64,000 bases of DNA from Halomonas sp. (GTDB lineage Bacteria > Pseudomonadota > Gammaproteobacteria > Pseudomonadales > Halomonadaceae). The stretch spans positions 189,632 through 253,631 of the forward strand of contig NZ_JAGOBJ010000001.1 in NCBI RefSeq assembly GCF_017983445.1, written 5' to 3'. Made by a program: the position numbers and the translations under genes. Position 1 is the stretch's first letter. Every line of letters starts with the position of its first letter. Under the pieces are notes generated by a model. The model was not told the origin of the DNA. It did no database searches and worked only from the letters and a program-made list of their open reading frames with translations. This document shows positions 42,765-51,912 of this stretch, in pieces.

Positions 42765-43109
42765 TACGGATAAGCGCACTTTTTCCCTACGGGCTATGCG
42801 AAGGGCAGTGTGAAAAACTGATCGAAATGCTATGCGAAATGCTTCGGTATTAAGTGCCATCTTTCGTATAGTTTGTTAGATTTTGGAACGAAGGTTTCTG
42901 AAGACGTTACTATTGGGACTAACGTTGCACAAGCTCAATCGTTACCCATGCCGCATGCAAGCTATAAATTTTCTCGACCCAAAGGCATAATTATTGTTAG
43001 TCGATTAAAAAATGCTAGCTAAAATAAAAGCTTAGGGTTGTTTAAGGTTTTATGAGTTGCCGTGCACTGTAGTTATGGCTTCACATATCAATGGTCTAAA
43101 GGAGAAACA
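42765..43109. other. Intergenic region before allE
   Basis: About 345 bases with no gene. Near 42823-42846 there is a short direct repeat (CGAAATGCTATG / CGAAATGCTTCG). The part nearest allE is AT-rich and probably holds its promoter. No TGTATACA operator is present, unlike the other purine genes. Confidence 0.45.
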
Positions 43110-43943
43110 ATGCCAACAACAAACGTACCTACTTACTATGCCTCTATGGGCGGACATCCGCCGCAGACCCAGCTAACCGCTGACCGTGCAGTATTTACCG
43201 AAGCCTATGCGCTGATTCCCAAAGGCGTAATGCGCGATATTGTGACGAGTAACCTGCCATTTTGGGAAGGCACTCGCGCATGGGTGCTGGCACGACCACT
43301 CTCAGGCTTTGCCGAGACGTTTTCCCAATACATCATGGAAGTGCAGCCGGGCGGGGGGAGCGACAAGCCCGAGCCGGAAGCGGATGCTGAGGGCGTGCTG
43401 TTCGTGGTCGACGGCGAGCTTACCCTGACCCTTGACGGGGTGCGCCATACCCTGGTGTCGGGCGGCTATGCGTTCATTCCGCCTGGTTGTGAGTGGCGGG
43501 TTCGCAACGACGCGCAAGCGCCGGTGCGCTTTCACTGGATTCGTAAGGCTTTCGAGTATGTGGACGGCCTTGAAGTGCCTGAAGCTTTCGTTACCAACGA
43601 ACAGGCGATCACTCCCAGTGAAATGCCGGGTACCGAAGGCCGCTGGTCAACCACCCGCTTTGTCGACCCCAACGACGTGCGCCACGATATGCACGTTACT
43701 ATCGTCAATTTCCAGCCGGGTGGCGTGATCCCGTTTGATGAAACCCACGTCATGGAGCACGGCCTCTATGTACTGGAAGGTAAGGCGGTGTATCACCTGA
43801 ACCAGCAGTGGGTGGAAGTAGAGGCGGGTGACTTTATGTGGCTACGCGCTTTCTGCCCCCAGGCGTGCTATGCCGGTGGCCCAGGGCCGTTCCGCTACCT
43901 GCTTTATAAAGACGTCAACCGCCACGCGGCGCTAAAACTTTAA
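43110..43943 (+). CDS. allE: (S)-ureidoglycine aminohydrolase
   Basis: 277-residue bicupin enzyme converting S-ureidoglycine to S-ureidoglycolate and ammonia. The second cupin carries the manganese-ligand pattern seen in E. coli AllE/YlbA: DETHVMEHGLYVLEG, then YHLNQQW and GDFMWLRAFCPQACY. The first cupin is degenerate. Start at the ATG after AAAGGAG; the frame is open to 43062 but unsupported. The name bifunctional allantoicase/aminohydrolase is often given to this family, but allantoicase activity is doubtful. allA follows after 53 bases. Confidence 0.88.
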   Translation: MPTTNVPTYYASMGGHPPQTQLTADRAVFTEAYALIPKGVMRDIVTSNLPFWEGTRAWVLARPLSGFAETFSQYIMEVQPGGGSDKPEPEADAEGVLFVVDGELTLTLDGVRHTLVSGGYAFIPPGCEWRVRNDAQAPVRFHWIRKAFEYVDGLEVPEAFVTNEQAITPSEMPGTEGRWSTTRFVDPNDVRHDMHVTIVNFQPGGVIPFDETHVMEHGLYVLEGKAVYHLNQQWVEVEAGDFMWLRAFCPQACYAGGPGPFRYLLYKDVNRHAALKL

Positions 43944-43996
43944 TGCCGACGGCTTCGCTGCTGACGGCAGCGAAGCCGACACGTCAGGAGCTCATC

Positions 43997-44488
43997 ATGC
44001 TTACATTGACTGCCCAGCCGCTAACGCCGGAAGCCTTCGCGTCGTTTGGCGATGTCATCGATGCACGTACTTCGGCGTCGTTTCCGATCAATGCCGGGCG
44101 CACCCAGCGCCATCACGATTTAGCCAAGGTCGAAACCCTGGGCGAAAACGGCCATACGCTGATCAATATCTTTGTCAGTCAGCCGGTTTCATTGCCGCTT
44201 GAATTAACCTTTTTAGAGCGTCATCCCCAAGGCAGTCAGGCATTTATGCCGCTGCATCAGGAGCGCTTTATTGTGGTGGTGGCTCCGCCGGGTGAGCAGA
44301 TCCATTCGCAGGATGTCAGAGCATTCGTCACCGATGGTCGGCAAGGGGTGAATTATCGCGCGGGTACCTGGCATGCCGTTCAATCGGTGCTGGAGCACGA
44401 GGGCGAGTTTTTAGTGGTTGATCGTGGCGGCGAAGGCAATAACTGCGAAGAGTATCCGCTGGAAATCACGGTAGATTTAAGCGAATAA
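43997..44488 (+). CDS. allA: Ureidoglycolate lyase
   Basis: 163-residue ureidoglycolate lyase releasing glyoxylate and urea, the last ureide step. It matches E. coli AllA (160 residues): LTPEAFASFGDVID, FVSQPVSLPLELTFLERHP, the GVNYRAGTWHAVQSVL motif and the C-terminal DRGGEGNNCEEY. CAGGAG precedes the chosen ATG; the frame continues up into the allE stop but is unsupported. Its product glyoxylate could feed the class V aminotransferase or reductive routes. Confidence 0.92.
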   Translation: MLTLTAQPLTPEAFASFGDVIDARTSASFPINAGRTQRHHDLAKVETLGENGHTLINIFVSQPVSLPLELTFLERHPQGSQAFMPLHQERFIVVVAPPGEQIHSQDVRAFVTDGRQGVNYRAGTWHAVQSVLEHEGEFLVVDRGGEGNNCEEYPLEITVDLSE

Positions 44489-44572
44489 CTTGTGCGCGCG
44501 GCTTACGGTTGTCATCTTGGTCGTCTTATACTGATAAGCTAAAGACACACCTCGCGATTGCTTAGGAAAATT

Positions 44573-46033
44573 ATGAACGCACAGACACATATCCCGCTTC
44601 GTCGTACCAAAATTGTTGCTACCTTGGGCCCTGCCAGTGATCGTGAGGGCGTTTTGGAGGCGATGCTCAAAGCGGGGGTGGATGTCGTACGTTTGAACTT
44701 CTCCCACGGCACGGCAGACGACCATCGCCGCCGCCTGGTACAGGTTCGTGAAATAGCCGCCAAGCTGGGGCGTAGCGTAGCCGCTCTAGGCGACCTTCAA
44801 GGGCCGAAAATTCGCATTGCGCGTTTTAAAGAGGGCGCGGTAAACCTTAAAGAAGGCCTGCCGTTCGTACTCGATATGGCGATGGATAGCGATTCAGGCG
44901 ACGTTCATCAAGTGGGCTGCGACTACAAAACCCTTGCTCAGGATGTAGGCGCCGGTGACCGGCTGCTGCTGGACGATGGCCGTGTCGTGCTGGACGTTAC
45001 CCGTGTCGAAGGCCAGCAGGTTCATACCCAAGTAGTGGTAGGCGGCAAGCTCTCCAACCACAAAGGTATCAACAAGCAGGGCGGCGGGCTGTCGGCGCCA
45101 GCGCTGACGGATAAAGATAAGCAGGATCTCAAAACTGCCGTTGAGATTGGTGTCGACTATCTGGCTATTTCTTTCCCGCGCCACGCCGAAGACATGCTTG
45201 AAGCGCGTCGCCTGCTGGGTGAAGAGGGCAAAGAGATTGGCCTGGTAGCCAAAGTAGAGCGCGCTGAAGCCGTTGCTGATGAGGCGACGCTCGACGGTAT
45301 TATTGAAGCCTCTGAAGCGGTCATGGTGGCACGCGGCGACTTGGGCGTTGAGATTGGTGACGCTAAGCTGGTGGGTGTGCAAAAGCGCATGATCAAACGT
45401 GCTCGCTCGCTTAACCGCGCAGTGATTACGGCCACCCAGATGATGGAAAGCATGATCTCGGCGCCGTTGCCTACCCGCGCTGAGGTGTTTGATGTGGCCA
45501 ATGCCGTACTGGATAGCAGTGACGCCGTGATGCTGTCAGCCGAAACCGCCGCCGGCGATTACCCGGTGGAAACCGTGCAAGCCATGGCGCGTATCTGCCT
45601 GGGCGCCGAGCGTGAAAAAGTGGCGCAAGAGTCCGGTCACCGGATTCATGAAGGCTTTACCCGCCCCGATGAAACCATCGCTCTTTCTGCAATGTACGCC
45701 GCCAACCATATGACTGGTGTGGCCGCGATTGCCTGCATGACCGCATCCGGCTATACGCCACTGATTGCGTCGCGCATTCGTTCCGGTTTGCCTATTGTCG
45801 GCCTTGCCCATAACCCGATCGCCCAACGGCGTATGGCGCTTTATCGTGGGGTGGTGTCGCTACCTTTTGATACCTCGGAAATGAGCGCTACCGAGCTTAA
45901 TGATCGTGCGTTAGAACTGCTGGTGCAGCATAAGCTTGCCGAGCCTGGCGACCACGTGATTCTGACCCGGGGTGATCATATGAATGCCCACGGCGGCACC
46001 AATACGATGAAAGTCATGACCATCGCCGAATAG
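44573..46033 (+). CDS. pyk: Pyruvate kinase
   Basis: 486-residue glycolytic enzyme making pyruvate and ATP from phosphoenolpyruvate. Characteristic segments are [30 protein letters not shown], the signature around [13 protein letters not shown] and [14 protein letters not shown]. The length suits the PykA/type II group. The ATG at 44573 follows AGGA. It lies 84 bases after allA on the same strand but is probably not functionally linked. Confidence 0.95.
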   Translation: MNAQTHIPLRRTKIVATLGPASDREGVLEAMLKAGVDVVRLNFSHGTADDHRRRLVQVREIAAKLGRSVAALGDLQGPKIRIARFKEGAVNLKEGLPFVLDMAMDSDSGDVHQVGCDYKTLAQDVGAGDRLLLDDGRVVLDVTRVEGQQVHTQVVVGGKLSNHKGINKQGGGLSAPALTDKDKQDLKTAVEIGVDYLAISFPRHAEDMLEARRLLGEEGKEIGLVAKVERAEAVADEATLDGIIEASEAVMVARGDLGVEIGDAKLVGVQKRMIKRARSLNRAVITATQMMESMISAPLPTRAEVFDVANAVLDSSDAVMLSAETAAGDYPVETVQAMARICLGAEREKVAQESGHRIHEGFTRPDETIALSAMYAANHMTGVAAIACMTASGYTPLIASRIRSGLPIVGLAHNPIAQRRMALYRGVVSLPFDTSEMSATELNDRALELLVQHKLAEPGDHVILTRGDHMNAHGGTNTMKVMTIAE

Positions 46034-46057
46034 CTGATCGATTAAAGGAACGCCTTT

Positions 46058-46591
46058 ATGAACCTGACTCGCCGTCAGATGCTTAACGCTTCGCTGGGTT
46101 TGTCGCTGGCCGCCTTGTTGCCGAGTACGTTACTGGGAGCACTCGCATGGGCCGGGGCTGACAATGGCAGTATCGACAAGCTTTCATTGGCCATTCATAG
46201 CGAAAGTGGGCCGCATCGTCTGGATGTTGAGGTAGCTCAAACTCCCGCCCAGCGTCAGCAGGGGTTAATGGAGCGGGAACATTTACCCGAGCAACAAGGC
46301 ATGTTGTTTCGTTTCGAGAACGAACAGCCTGCCGGCAACGCCTTCTGGATGTACCGTACGTTAATCCCCTTGGATATCGCGTTTATGGATAAAGAGGGCC
46401 GCATCGTCGCGATTAACACGATGCCGCCCTGTGAGTCCGATAACCCAGGTGCCTGCCCTACTTATCCTGCCGGGGCGGCATATTATTCGGCACTTGAAGC
46501 CAACGCTGGCTATTTCGCTGCACGGGGTATCAAGGTAGGCGATTGTGTATCAGTGCCCGGTGAGGCCGGATTTTGCCAGCCCGCTGATTAA
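46058..46591 (+). CDS. DUF192 family exported protein
   Basis: 177-residue protein of the DUF192 family (function unknown). The N-terminus MNLTRRQMLNASLGLSLAAL has twin arginines followed by a hydrophobic stretch, so Tat export is possible. The family core is QRQQGLMEREHLPEQQGMLF then FWMYRTLIPLDIAFMD, with NTMPPCE and AYYSALEANAGYFAARGIKVGD. Related to archaeal proteins of the same fold with no known activity. It follows pyk by 24 bases and may share its transcript. Confidence 0.8.
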   Translation: MNLTRRQMLNASLGLSLAALLPSTLLGALAWAGADNGSIDKLSLAIHSESGPHRLDVEVAQTPAQRQQGLMEREHLPEQQGMLFRFENEQPAGNAFWMYRTLIPLDIAFMDKEGRIVAINTMPPCESDNPGACPTYPAGAAYYSALEANAGYFAARGIKVGDCVSVPGEAGFCQPAD

Positions 46592-46600
46592 TAGAAACAT

Positions 46601-47461
46601 CTACAACACCGGGCGGCGTTTGCGAAAACGGATCAGAATCAAGCCGATCCCTGCGACCACCAAGCCGCCGCCCGCAAGCTTATGGATACCCAGGCTATCG
46701 CCCATCAGCAGCGCGCCCAGCCCCACGGCCAGCACGGGAACCAGCAGCGTCATCGGTACTACTCGATTGACCGGATGGCGGCGCAGTAGGGCATACCAGA
46801 TGCCGTAGGCAACAATGGATGACATCACCGCGGTGTAAAAAACCGCCCCCCAGCCTATCCAGCTGGCCGCCTTGATTGCCTGCCACTGACCGTTTTCAAA
46901 CAGCCAGGAGCCAATGGCCACCTGCGGTACTGCCAGTAACGCAACCCACCCGGCCAGCGCCAACGGCGCAATAGCCGGACCGCGCTTGATCAGAAGCTGC
47001 GATACTGCCCAGCCAAACGCACTCAGCAGCAGAATGGACAGTGGAAGCGGCGAGGGCAGCGTAGGTCCTCCGGCTAGCACGATCACTCCGGCAAATGACA
47101 GCAGCAGGCCCACCAACCGTTTGGGGCCCAGCTTTTCCTTGAGAAATATGACCGCCAGTAGGGTGGCGAAGGGCGTTCCCATCTGCACCAGAAGTGCTCC
47201 AGTACCTGCCTCGGCCTGCCCCAGACCAATAAACAGCAAGGCAAAGTGCAACGTACCAAAGGTTAGGGAAAGTAAAAAAAGAAACGGTAGTTGGGAGCGC
47301 GTAATGGGGTAAAAAGGCACCAACAGAATGGCCACCAGCATAAAGCGCAGTGTCGTCATTAAGAGAGGCGGAAGCTCAATAACCCCCATCTTGATAACAA
47401 TAATATTGAGTGCCCAGATGGCAATTACCAACAGGCCAAGCAGCAGATCACGAAGGGGCAC
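46601..47461 (-). CDS. EamA-family (DMT superfamily) exporter
   Basis: 286-residue membrane protein with ten predicted segments in two EamA repeats. The start LLGLLVIAIWALNIIVIKMG and PPLLMTTLRFMLVA resemble E. coli EamA, an O-acetylserine/cysteine exporter. The second repeat has VAYGIWYALLRRHPVNRV and LLVPVLAVGLGALLMGDS. It is convergent with the DUF192 gene with nine bases between stops. Amino-acid or metabolite export is likely; the substrate is unassigned. Confidence 0.83.
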   Translation of the reverse strand: MPLRDLLLGLLVIAIWALNIIVIKMGVIELPPLLMTTLRFMLVAILLVPFYPITRSQLPFLFLLSLTFGTLHFALLFIGLGQAEAGTGALLVQMGTPFATLLAVIFLKEKLGPKRLVGLLLSFAGVIVLAGGPTLPSPLPLSILLLSAFGWAVSQLLIKRGPAIAPLALAGWVALLAVPQVAIGSWLFENGQWQAIKAASWIGWGAVFYTAVMSSIVAYGIWYALLRRHPVNRVVPMTLLVPVLAVGLGALLMGDSLGIHKLAGGGLVVAGIGLILIRFRKRRPVL

Positions 47462-47608
47462 GGCAGTATCCGGTCAGAATGAAAAGTTCTGCACATCATA
47501 TCAGCTTGTGTGTCTTCCCTTCGTCCTTTAAGTCCCTACAATAGAACGGGGAAGCCGCCTAAAAACGGCGGCGGCCCGACCATAAAAATAGATAATAAAG
47601 GAATCATC

Positions 47609-48619
47609 ATGACGCTGACACGCTACATGACTCACGCAACGATTGGCCTTACTGGGGCGGCGCTGCTTACGCTGTCCGTTTCTGCCCAGGCCCGCGAACT
47701 ATCGGTTTCTACCGTGCTTTCAGAAGCCTTTCCCTGGGGGCAGGCCGCCGAAAAATGGGCGGAACTTGTCGAAGAGCGCAGTGGCGGTGAGCTTACGCTA
47801 CGCGTTTACCCCAATTCTCAGCTGGTTTCAGGCGACCAGACCCGCGAATTTTCGGCCATGCGCTCGGGGCTCATCGACGCCGCTGTGGGTTCGACCATCA
47901 ACTGGTCACCGCAGGTGCCGGAACTCAACCTGTTCTCACTACCCTTTTTTGTCCCTGATGAAGCCGCCGTTGATGCAGTGACAGGTGGTGAAGCTGGCGA
48001 GATGGTCTTTGAAGCGATTGAATCACGCGGCGTGATTCCGCTGGCATGGGGTGAAAACGGTTTTCGCCAGATATCGAACTCGCGTGGTCCCATTGCAGAG
48101 CCGGACGACCTTGATGGTTTAAAAATCCGCGTGGTGGGCTCACCGCTTTTCCAGGACACGTTTAATGCCTTGGGGGCCGATCCCACACAGATGAGCTGGA
48201 CCGATGCCCAGCCAGCACTTACCACTGGAGCCGTCGATGGGCAGGAAAATCCGCTTTCAGTGTTTGACGTGGCGCGTATCGATCAAGTGGGTCAGAAGCA
48301 CCTGACGCTTTGGAACTACATGAACGATCCGCTGATTTTTGCGGTGAACCAGCAGGTCTGGCAGACGTTGAGCGAAGAGCAGCAAACTCTGCTGCTCGAA
48401 ACGGCGCTTGAGGCAGGCGAGTGGGAAACCGCAATGACCCGTGAACAGGAGAGCGAACGCTTGGCCGCGATCCAGGAGCGCGGCGTAACGGTGACCGAGC
48501 TTACCGATGAGCAGTACCAGACATTCGTGGATGCTACTCAATCGGTTTACGAAAAATGGGCACCGCGCATCGGCGAGTCACTGGTTGAAGCTGCGCAAAC
48601 GGCTATCGACGGGCGTTAA
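47609..48619 (+). CDS. TRAP transporter solute-binding protein, DctP family
   Basis: 336-residue periplasmic binding protein. Signal peptide about residues 1-28 ending in VSAQA. DctP motifs: QAAEKWAELVEERSGGELTL, RSGLIDAAVGS, PLAWGENGFRQISNSRGPI (ligand arginine region) and TTGAVDGQENPL. The ATG follows AAAGGAAT; the frame extends upstream without support. It heads the second TRAP operon (PQM), separated from the small-permease gene by a hairpin. It is only distantly like the first TRAP binding protein at 4207. Confidence 0.92.
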   Translation: MTLTRYMTHATIGLTGAALLTLSVSAQARELSVSTVLSEAFPWGQAAEKWAELVEERSGGELTLRVYPNSQLVSGDQTREFSAMRSGLIDAAVGSTINWSPQVPELNLFSLPFFVPDEAAVDAVTGGEAGEMVFEAIESRGVIPLAWGENGFRQISNSRGPIAEPDDLDGLKIRVVGSPLFQDTFNALGADPTQMSWTDAQPALTTGAVDGQENPLSVFDVARIDQVGQKHLTLWNYMNDPLIFAVNQQVWQTLSEEQQTLLLETALEAGEWETAMTREQESERLAAIQERGVTVTELTDEQYQTFVDATQSVYEKWAPRIGESLVEAAQTAIDGR

Positions 48620-48640
48620 CCGCTGACTTTGATGAAACAG

Positions 48641-48665
48641 CTACCGGTCCCCTTGAGGCCGGTAG
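48641..48665 (+). promoter_or_regulatory. Stem-loop between dctP and dctQ genes (second TRAP operon)
   Basis: Inverted repeat CTACCGG / CCGGTAG with an 11-base loop and no T-run. Same position as the hairpin at 5205 in the first TRAP operon. Confidence 0.55.
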
Positions 48666-48687
48666 ATTTGGTTGTGACGAGGCTTTT

Positions 48688-49167
48688 ATGAAAGGCTATC
48701 CTGATGCGCGCCCAGAGCGCTGGGTAGGTGCGCTGGCGCTTATCGTGATTTCGTTGATTAGCCTGGGGAATGTAGTCACGCGCTATATTACCGGCGGCTC
48801 ATTTTCGTTTACTGAAGAATTTTCCGTGTTCTTACTGGTAGTGTTGACGTTTGCGGGCGCATCGGTGGCGCTGCGCCGTAACCGGCATATCCGTATTAGT
48901 TTTCTGGAGCGGGCGTTGCCTGTGCGCTTTCGCCAGCCGTTGATTGTCTTTCAGGCGTTATGCGGTATCGCCGTGCTGGGCCTGATTACATGGTATGGCG
49001 GCAAGCTCGCCTGGCAGGAATACCAATGGCAGTCGCTATCCCCAGGGCTTGGCTTACCGCAGTGGTGGTATCTGGTCTGGCTTCCGGTACTGACACTTGC
49101 CATGCTGTGGCGGCTACTGCAGCAAACCCGTGACCGTTTAACCGGGGAGCTTTCCGATGACACCTGA
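48688..49167 (+). CDS. TRAP transporter small permease, DctQ family
   Basis: 159-residue four-segment membrane protein. The DctQ signature SFSFTEEFSVFLLVVLTFAG is present, followed by RRNRHIRISFLE. It pairs with the DctM subunit encoded next; the reading frames overlap by 11 bases. The N-terminus starts with few hydrophilic residues (MKGYPDARPERW). Confidence 0.88.
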   Translation: MKGYPDARPERWVGALALIVISLISLGNVVTRYITGGSFSFTEEFSVFLLVVLTFAGASVALRRNRHIRISFLERALPVRFRQPLIVFQALCGIAVLGLITWYGGKLAWQEYQWQSLSPGLGLPQWWYLVWLPVLTLAMLWRLLQQTRDRLTGELSDDT

Positions 49168-50461
49168 TGTCTGGATGATCCTGGCCTTTGCAGGGTTGCT
49201 GATTGCCGGTGTGCCCGTGGCCTTTTCGCTAGCTCTTTCGGGCGCCGTAGGTATCGTGCTTGGCTTGTCGCCCGATATGCTGGCAACGCTGGGTACCAAT
49301 ACCTATAACAGCATTGCCAAATACCCTCTGATTGCAATTCCGCTGTTTATTCTTACTGGGCTTATTTTTGAACGCTCGGGCGTCGCCCTGCGTCTGGTAC
49401 GTTTTGCCCAGGCGCTGATTGGTCCGCGTCACGGCGGCCTGGCGCTGGTAGCGGTGCTGGTTTGCATGATCATGGGTGGGATGAGCGGCTCAGGCCCCGC
49501 CGACGCGGCCGCTGTTGCAATGGTAATGCTGCCCAGTATGACCAAGGCGGGCTACCCCAAGCCGTTTTCGGCCACGCTGATTGCGGCCTCTGCTTCGACT
49601 GCCATTCTGATTCCGCCTTCGGTGGCGTTAATTCTGTACTCCATTGTGGTGCCGGGAGTCGATCTGCGTGCACTATTTGCAGCTGGCCTGTTCCCCGGTA
49701 TTTTGGCAGGGCTGGCACTGTTGGTACCCGCGTTGATTTTTGCCAAACGCAACGGTTGGGAAGGGGGCACGCTCACCGCAGACAATCCCCGTTTGAGCGT
49801 TCGGGCCACGTTTAAAGAGGCGTTGCCTGCGCTGTTCGCGCCCATCCTGATTCTGGGCGGCTTGCGTTCGGGATTATTTACACCCACTGAAGCCGCCGTG
49901 GTTGCCGTGGCCTATGGAACCCTAGTGGGGCTTTTTTTAACCCGCGAGCTTTCCCTGCGCGATTTATGGGAACTGCTCGGTGAGGCGGCAATTATTTCTG
50001 GTGTGGTGATGTTGATTATCGCCCTGGCGGGCATTTTTGCCTGGGCCGGTACGATGCTGGGCACCTTCCGGCATCTGGCGGAATGGATCATTGGGCTGAC
50101 TGATAATGGCGTTGTGCTACTGATACTGGTAATGCTGGCGGTGCTGGTCGCGGGCATGTTGCTGGATGCGATTTCCATCTATCTGATCATGATGCCGATC
50201 TTGATTCCAGTGATGCAGCATTTTGAGTGGAACCCGGTGTGGTTTGGGATATTGCTGGCGATGAACATCGCGATCGGTCAGTTTACGCCGCCCGTGGCGG
50301 TCAATTTGATGGTCACCACGGAAATCGCCAAAATTCGCCTTGAACACACGATTGGTTGGGCGCTGGTATTTGTGGTTGCCATGGGCTGTGCGCTTGCCCT
50401 GGTAGGTATATTTCCCGAGATTGCGCTTTGGCTGCCACGACTGCTGGGCTACAACGTGTAA
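49157..50461 (+). CDS. TRAP transporter large permease, DctM family
   Basis: 434-residue transport subunit. Motifs: YPLIAIPLFILTGLIFERSG, GMSGSGPADAAAVAMVMLPS, PPSVALILYS and the C-terminal NIAIGQFTPPVAVNL. It starts inside the dctQ reading frame, giving tight coupling. With the two preceding genes it forms a complete sodium-driven carboxylate importer. No catabolic gene follows, so the substrate cannot be guessed from context. Confidence 0.92.
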   Translation: MTPDVWMILAFAGLLIAGVPVAFSLALSGAVGIVLGLSPDMLATLGTNTYNSIAKYPLIAIPLFILTGLIFERSGVALRLVRFAQALIGPRHGGLALVAVLVCMIMGGMSGSGPADAAAVAMVMLPSMTKAGYPKPFSATLIAASASTAILIPPSVALILYSIVVPGVDLRALFAAGLFPGILAGLALLVPALIFAKRNGWEGGTLTADNPRLSVRATFKEALPALFAPILILGGLRSGLFTPTEAAVVAVAYGTLVGLFLTRELSLRDLWELLGEAAIISGVVMLIIALAGIFAWAGTMLGTFRHLAEWIIGLTDNGVVLLILVMLAVLVAGMLLDAISIYLIMMPILIPVMQHFEWNPVWFGILLAMNIAIGQFTPPVAVNLMVTTEIAKIRLEHTIGWALVFVVAMGCALALVGIFPEIALWLPRLLGYNV

Positions 50462-50798
50462 GTAGTAAAAAAGTTAAATGACGCTAATATAAGATAGATC
50501 GTCTAATGCTCTGCTAATAACGACCCATGCAAAATTTGCATAGCCATTAACGGTGACTAAACGTTACGTGTGGTTAAACTCGTGTTTCAATAGGCCGTGC
50601 AAGGGTTTACCCGGCATAGAGGTAGCTACTTCGCCAAGCGACGTTTTTTTCGCTAAAGTAGGGACAGTCGGTACAACCCATGCCGGGCTATAACAGTTTG
50701 TCTTGAAAACGTTTTGGAACAAATTTCACCTGAGGGAACGGATCGACAGGTGGTTTCAAAGCGCATAACGCTCACAACATCAAGATAGAGGTGTGTCC
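50462..50798. other. Intergenic region before the TAXI operon
   Basis: About 337 bases. It contains a perfect palindrome at 50527-50541, a small hairpin AGCGA / TCGCT around 50637-50654 with a T-rich loop, and presumably the promoter of the TAXI operon. No obvious terminator for the preceding dctM gene. Confidence 0.45.
50527..50541. promoter_or_regulatory. Perfect 15-base palindrome
   Basis: ATGCAAAATTTGCAT, seven bases on each side of a single central A. It may be an operator for the TAXI operon, whose start is 258 bases downstream, or part of a weak terminator of the TRAP operon. The binder is unknown. Confidence 0.35.
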
Positions 50799-51779
50799 AT
50801 GAATCGTCATGTATTTTCTACTGCCGCTTTTTCGGGTGCGTTGATTGCAGCGGCCACGTTTGCCGCGCCAGCCGTCGCCCAGGAACGCTATATTACTATT
50901 GGTACCGGAGGCCAAACCGGCGTTTACTACGTCGTAGGTCAGTCGGTATGCCGTATGGTGAACCGCGGTAGTGAAGAGCACAATATTCGCTGTAACGCGC
51001 CTTCAACCGGTGGCTCTGTTGCTAACGTTAACGGCATGAAGAGCGGTGAGCTGGACATGGGCGTTGTTCAGTCTGATGTTCAATTCCGCGCCTATAACGG
51101 CGAAGCCAACTTCGAAGAAGAAGGTCCGTGGGAAGATATGCGTTCTGTCTTCACCATGCATGGCGAGCCGCTGACAGTGGTTGCCCGTGCAGATTCCGGT
51201 ATCGAGAACATCAGCGATTTCCCCGGCAAGCGCGTTAACATCGGTAACCCAGGTTCTGGCCAGCGCAATACCATGGACGTTGTCATGGAAGCGTTCGGTT
51301 GGGATGAGGACACTTTTGCGCTGGCATCTCAGCTAGACGCAGCAGAGCAGGCTTCTGCGCTGTCTGACAACAACATTGATGCCATGGTGTACGTGGTAGG
51401 CCATCCCAATGGTTCTATCCAGGAAGCGACCACCACGATTGATGCGCGCCTGGTGTCTGTCACCGGCGACGAGATCGACAGCCTGATCGAAGAGTACCCC
51501 TACTACACGCGTTCGGTGATTCCGGGCGGCCTGTACCGTGGTAACGATGAAGACGTTGAAACCTTCGGCGTTGCGGCAACGTTCGTGTCCTCTGCTGATG
51601 TAGACGAAGATATCGTTTACGAAACCGTTAAAGCCGTCTTTGAAAACTTCGATCGTTTCAAGCGCCTGCACCCGGCATTTGAAAACCTTAACGAAGAAGA
51701 CATGATCTCTGATGGTTTGACCGCACCGCTGCATGACGGCGCTGCGCGTTACTACCGCGAGCGTGGCTGGATCGAGTAA
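50799..51779 (+). CDS. TAXI-family TRAP solute-binding protein
   Basis: 326-residue periplasmic binding protein of the TAXI (TRAP-associated extracytoplasmic immunogenic) family. Signal peptide about residues 1-26 ending in PAVAQ. The family start ITIGTGGQTGVYYVVGQSVC and the GEPLTVVARADSGI and GNPGSGQRNTM segments are typical. ATG chosen with GAGGTG before it; a GTG two codons earlier is possible. Partner of the fused permease downstream, separated by three hairpins. The ligand may be glutamate or another dicarboxylate, as for characterised relatives. Confidence 0.9.
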   Translation: MNRHVFSTAAFSGALIAAATFAAPAVAQERYITIGTGGQTGVYYVVGQSVCRMVNRGSEEHNIRCNAPSTGGSVANVNGMKSGELDMGVVQSDVQFRAYNGEANFEEEGPWEDMRSVFTMHGEPLTVVARADSGIENISDFPGKRVNIGNPGSGQRNTMDVVMEAFGWDEDTFALASQLDAAEQASALSDNNIDAMVYVVGHPNGSIQEATTTIDARLVSVTGDEIDSLIEEYPYYTRSVIPGGLYRGNDEDVETFGVAATFVSSADVDEDIVYETVKAVFENFDRFKRLHPAFENLNEEDMISDGLTAPLHDGAARYYRERGWIE

Positions 51780-51795
51780 GGCATAAGCATGACGT

Positions 51796-51890
51796 TATTG
51801 GCCAAGGCCAATAGCGATCGTTTTTGAAGTGCAAAGCGCGGGCACCTGGAGTGTCCGCGCTTCTTGTTGAAAGCGCTGACAATCAGCGCT
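51796..51890 (+). promoter_or_regulatory. Three consecutive stem-loops between TAXI and fused-permease genes
   Basis: 51796-51813: TATTGGCC / GGCCAATA, perfect 8-base stem. 51834-51862: AAGCGCGGGCAC / GTGTCCGCGCTT, a 12-base stem with one G-U pair. 51872-51890: AGCGCTGA / TCAGCGCT, perfect 8-base stem. Only the first is followed, at a distance, by five T. The array fills the gap between binding-protein and permease genes. Confidence 0.6.
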
Positions 51891-51912
51891 GACCATTAGG
51901 CAGGGCAAGCGT

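Noticed and set aside
42823-42846. Direct repeat CGAAATGCT as an operator
   Set aside because: Two short copies with a 12-base period and no dyad symmetry or repeated occurrence elsewhere; noted but not called a site.
41883-42860. 325-codon open frame antisense to the RpiR-type gene
   Set aside because: The forward strand encodes a clear HTH-SIS regulator; the antisense product has no motif.
47552-47570. GCCGCC/GGCGGC hairpin before the second dctP gene as a terminator
   Set aside because: It has no T-run on either strand and is upstream of the operon start; possibly a 5' leader structure, but unsupported.
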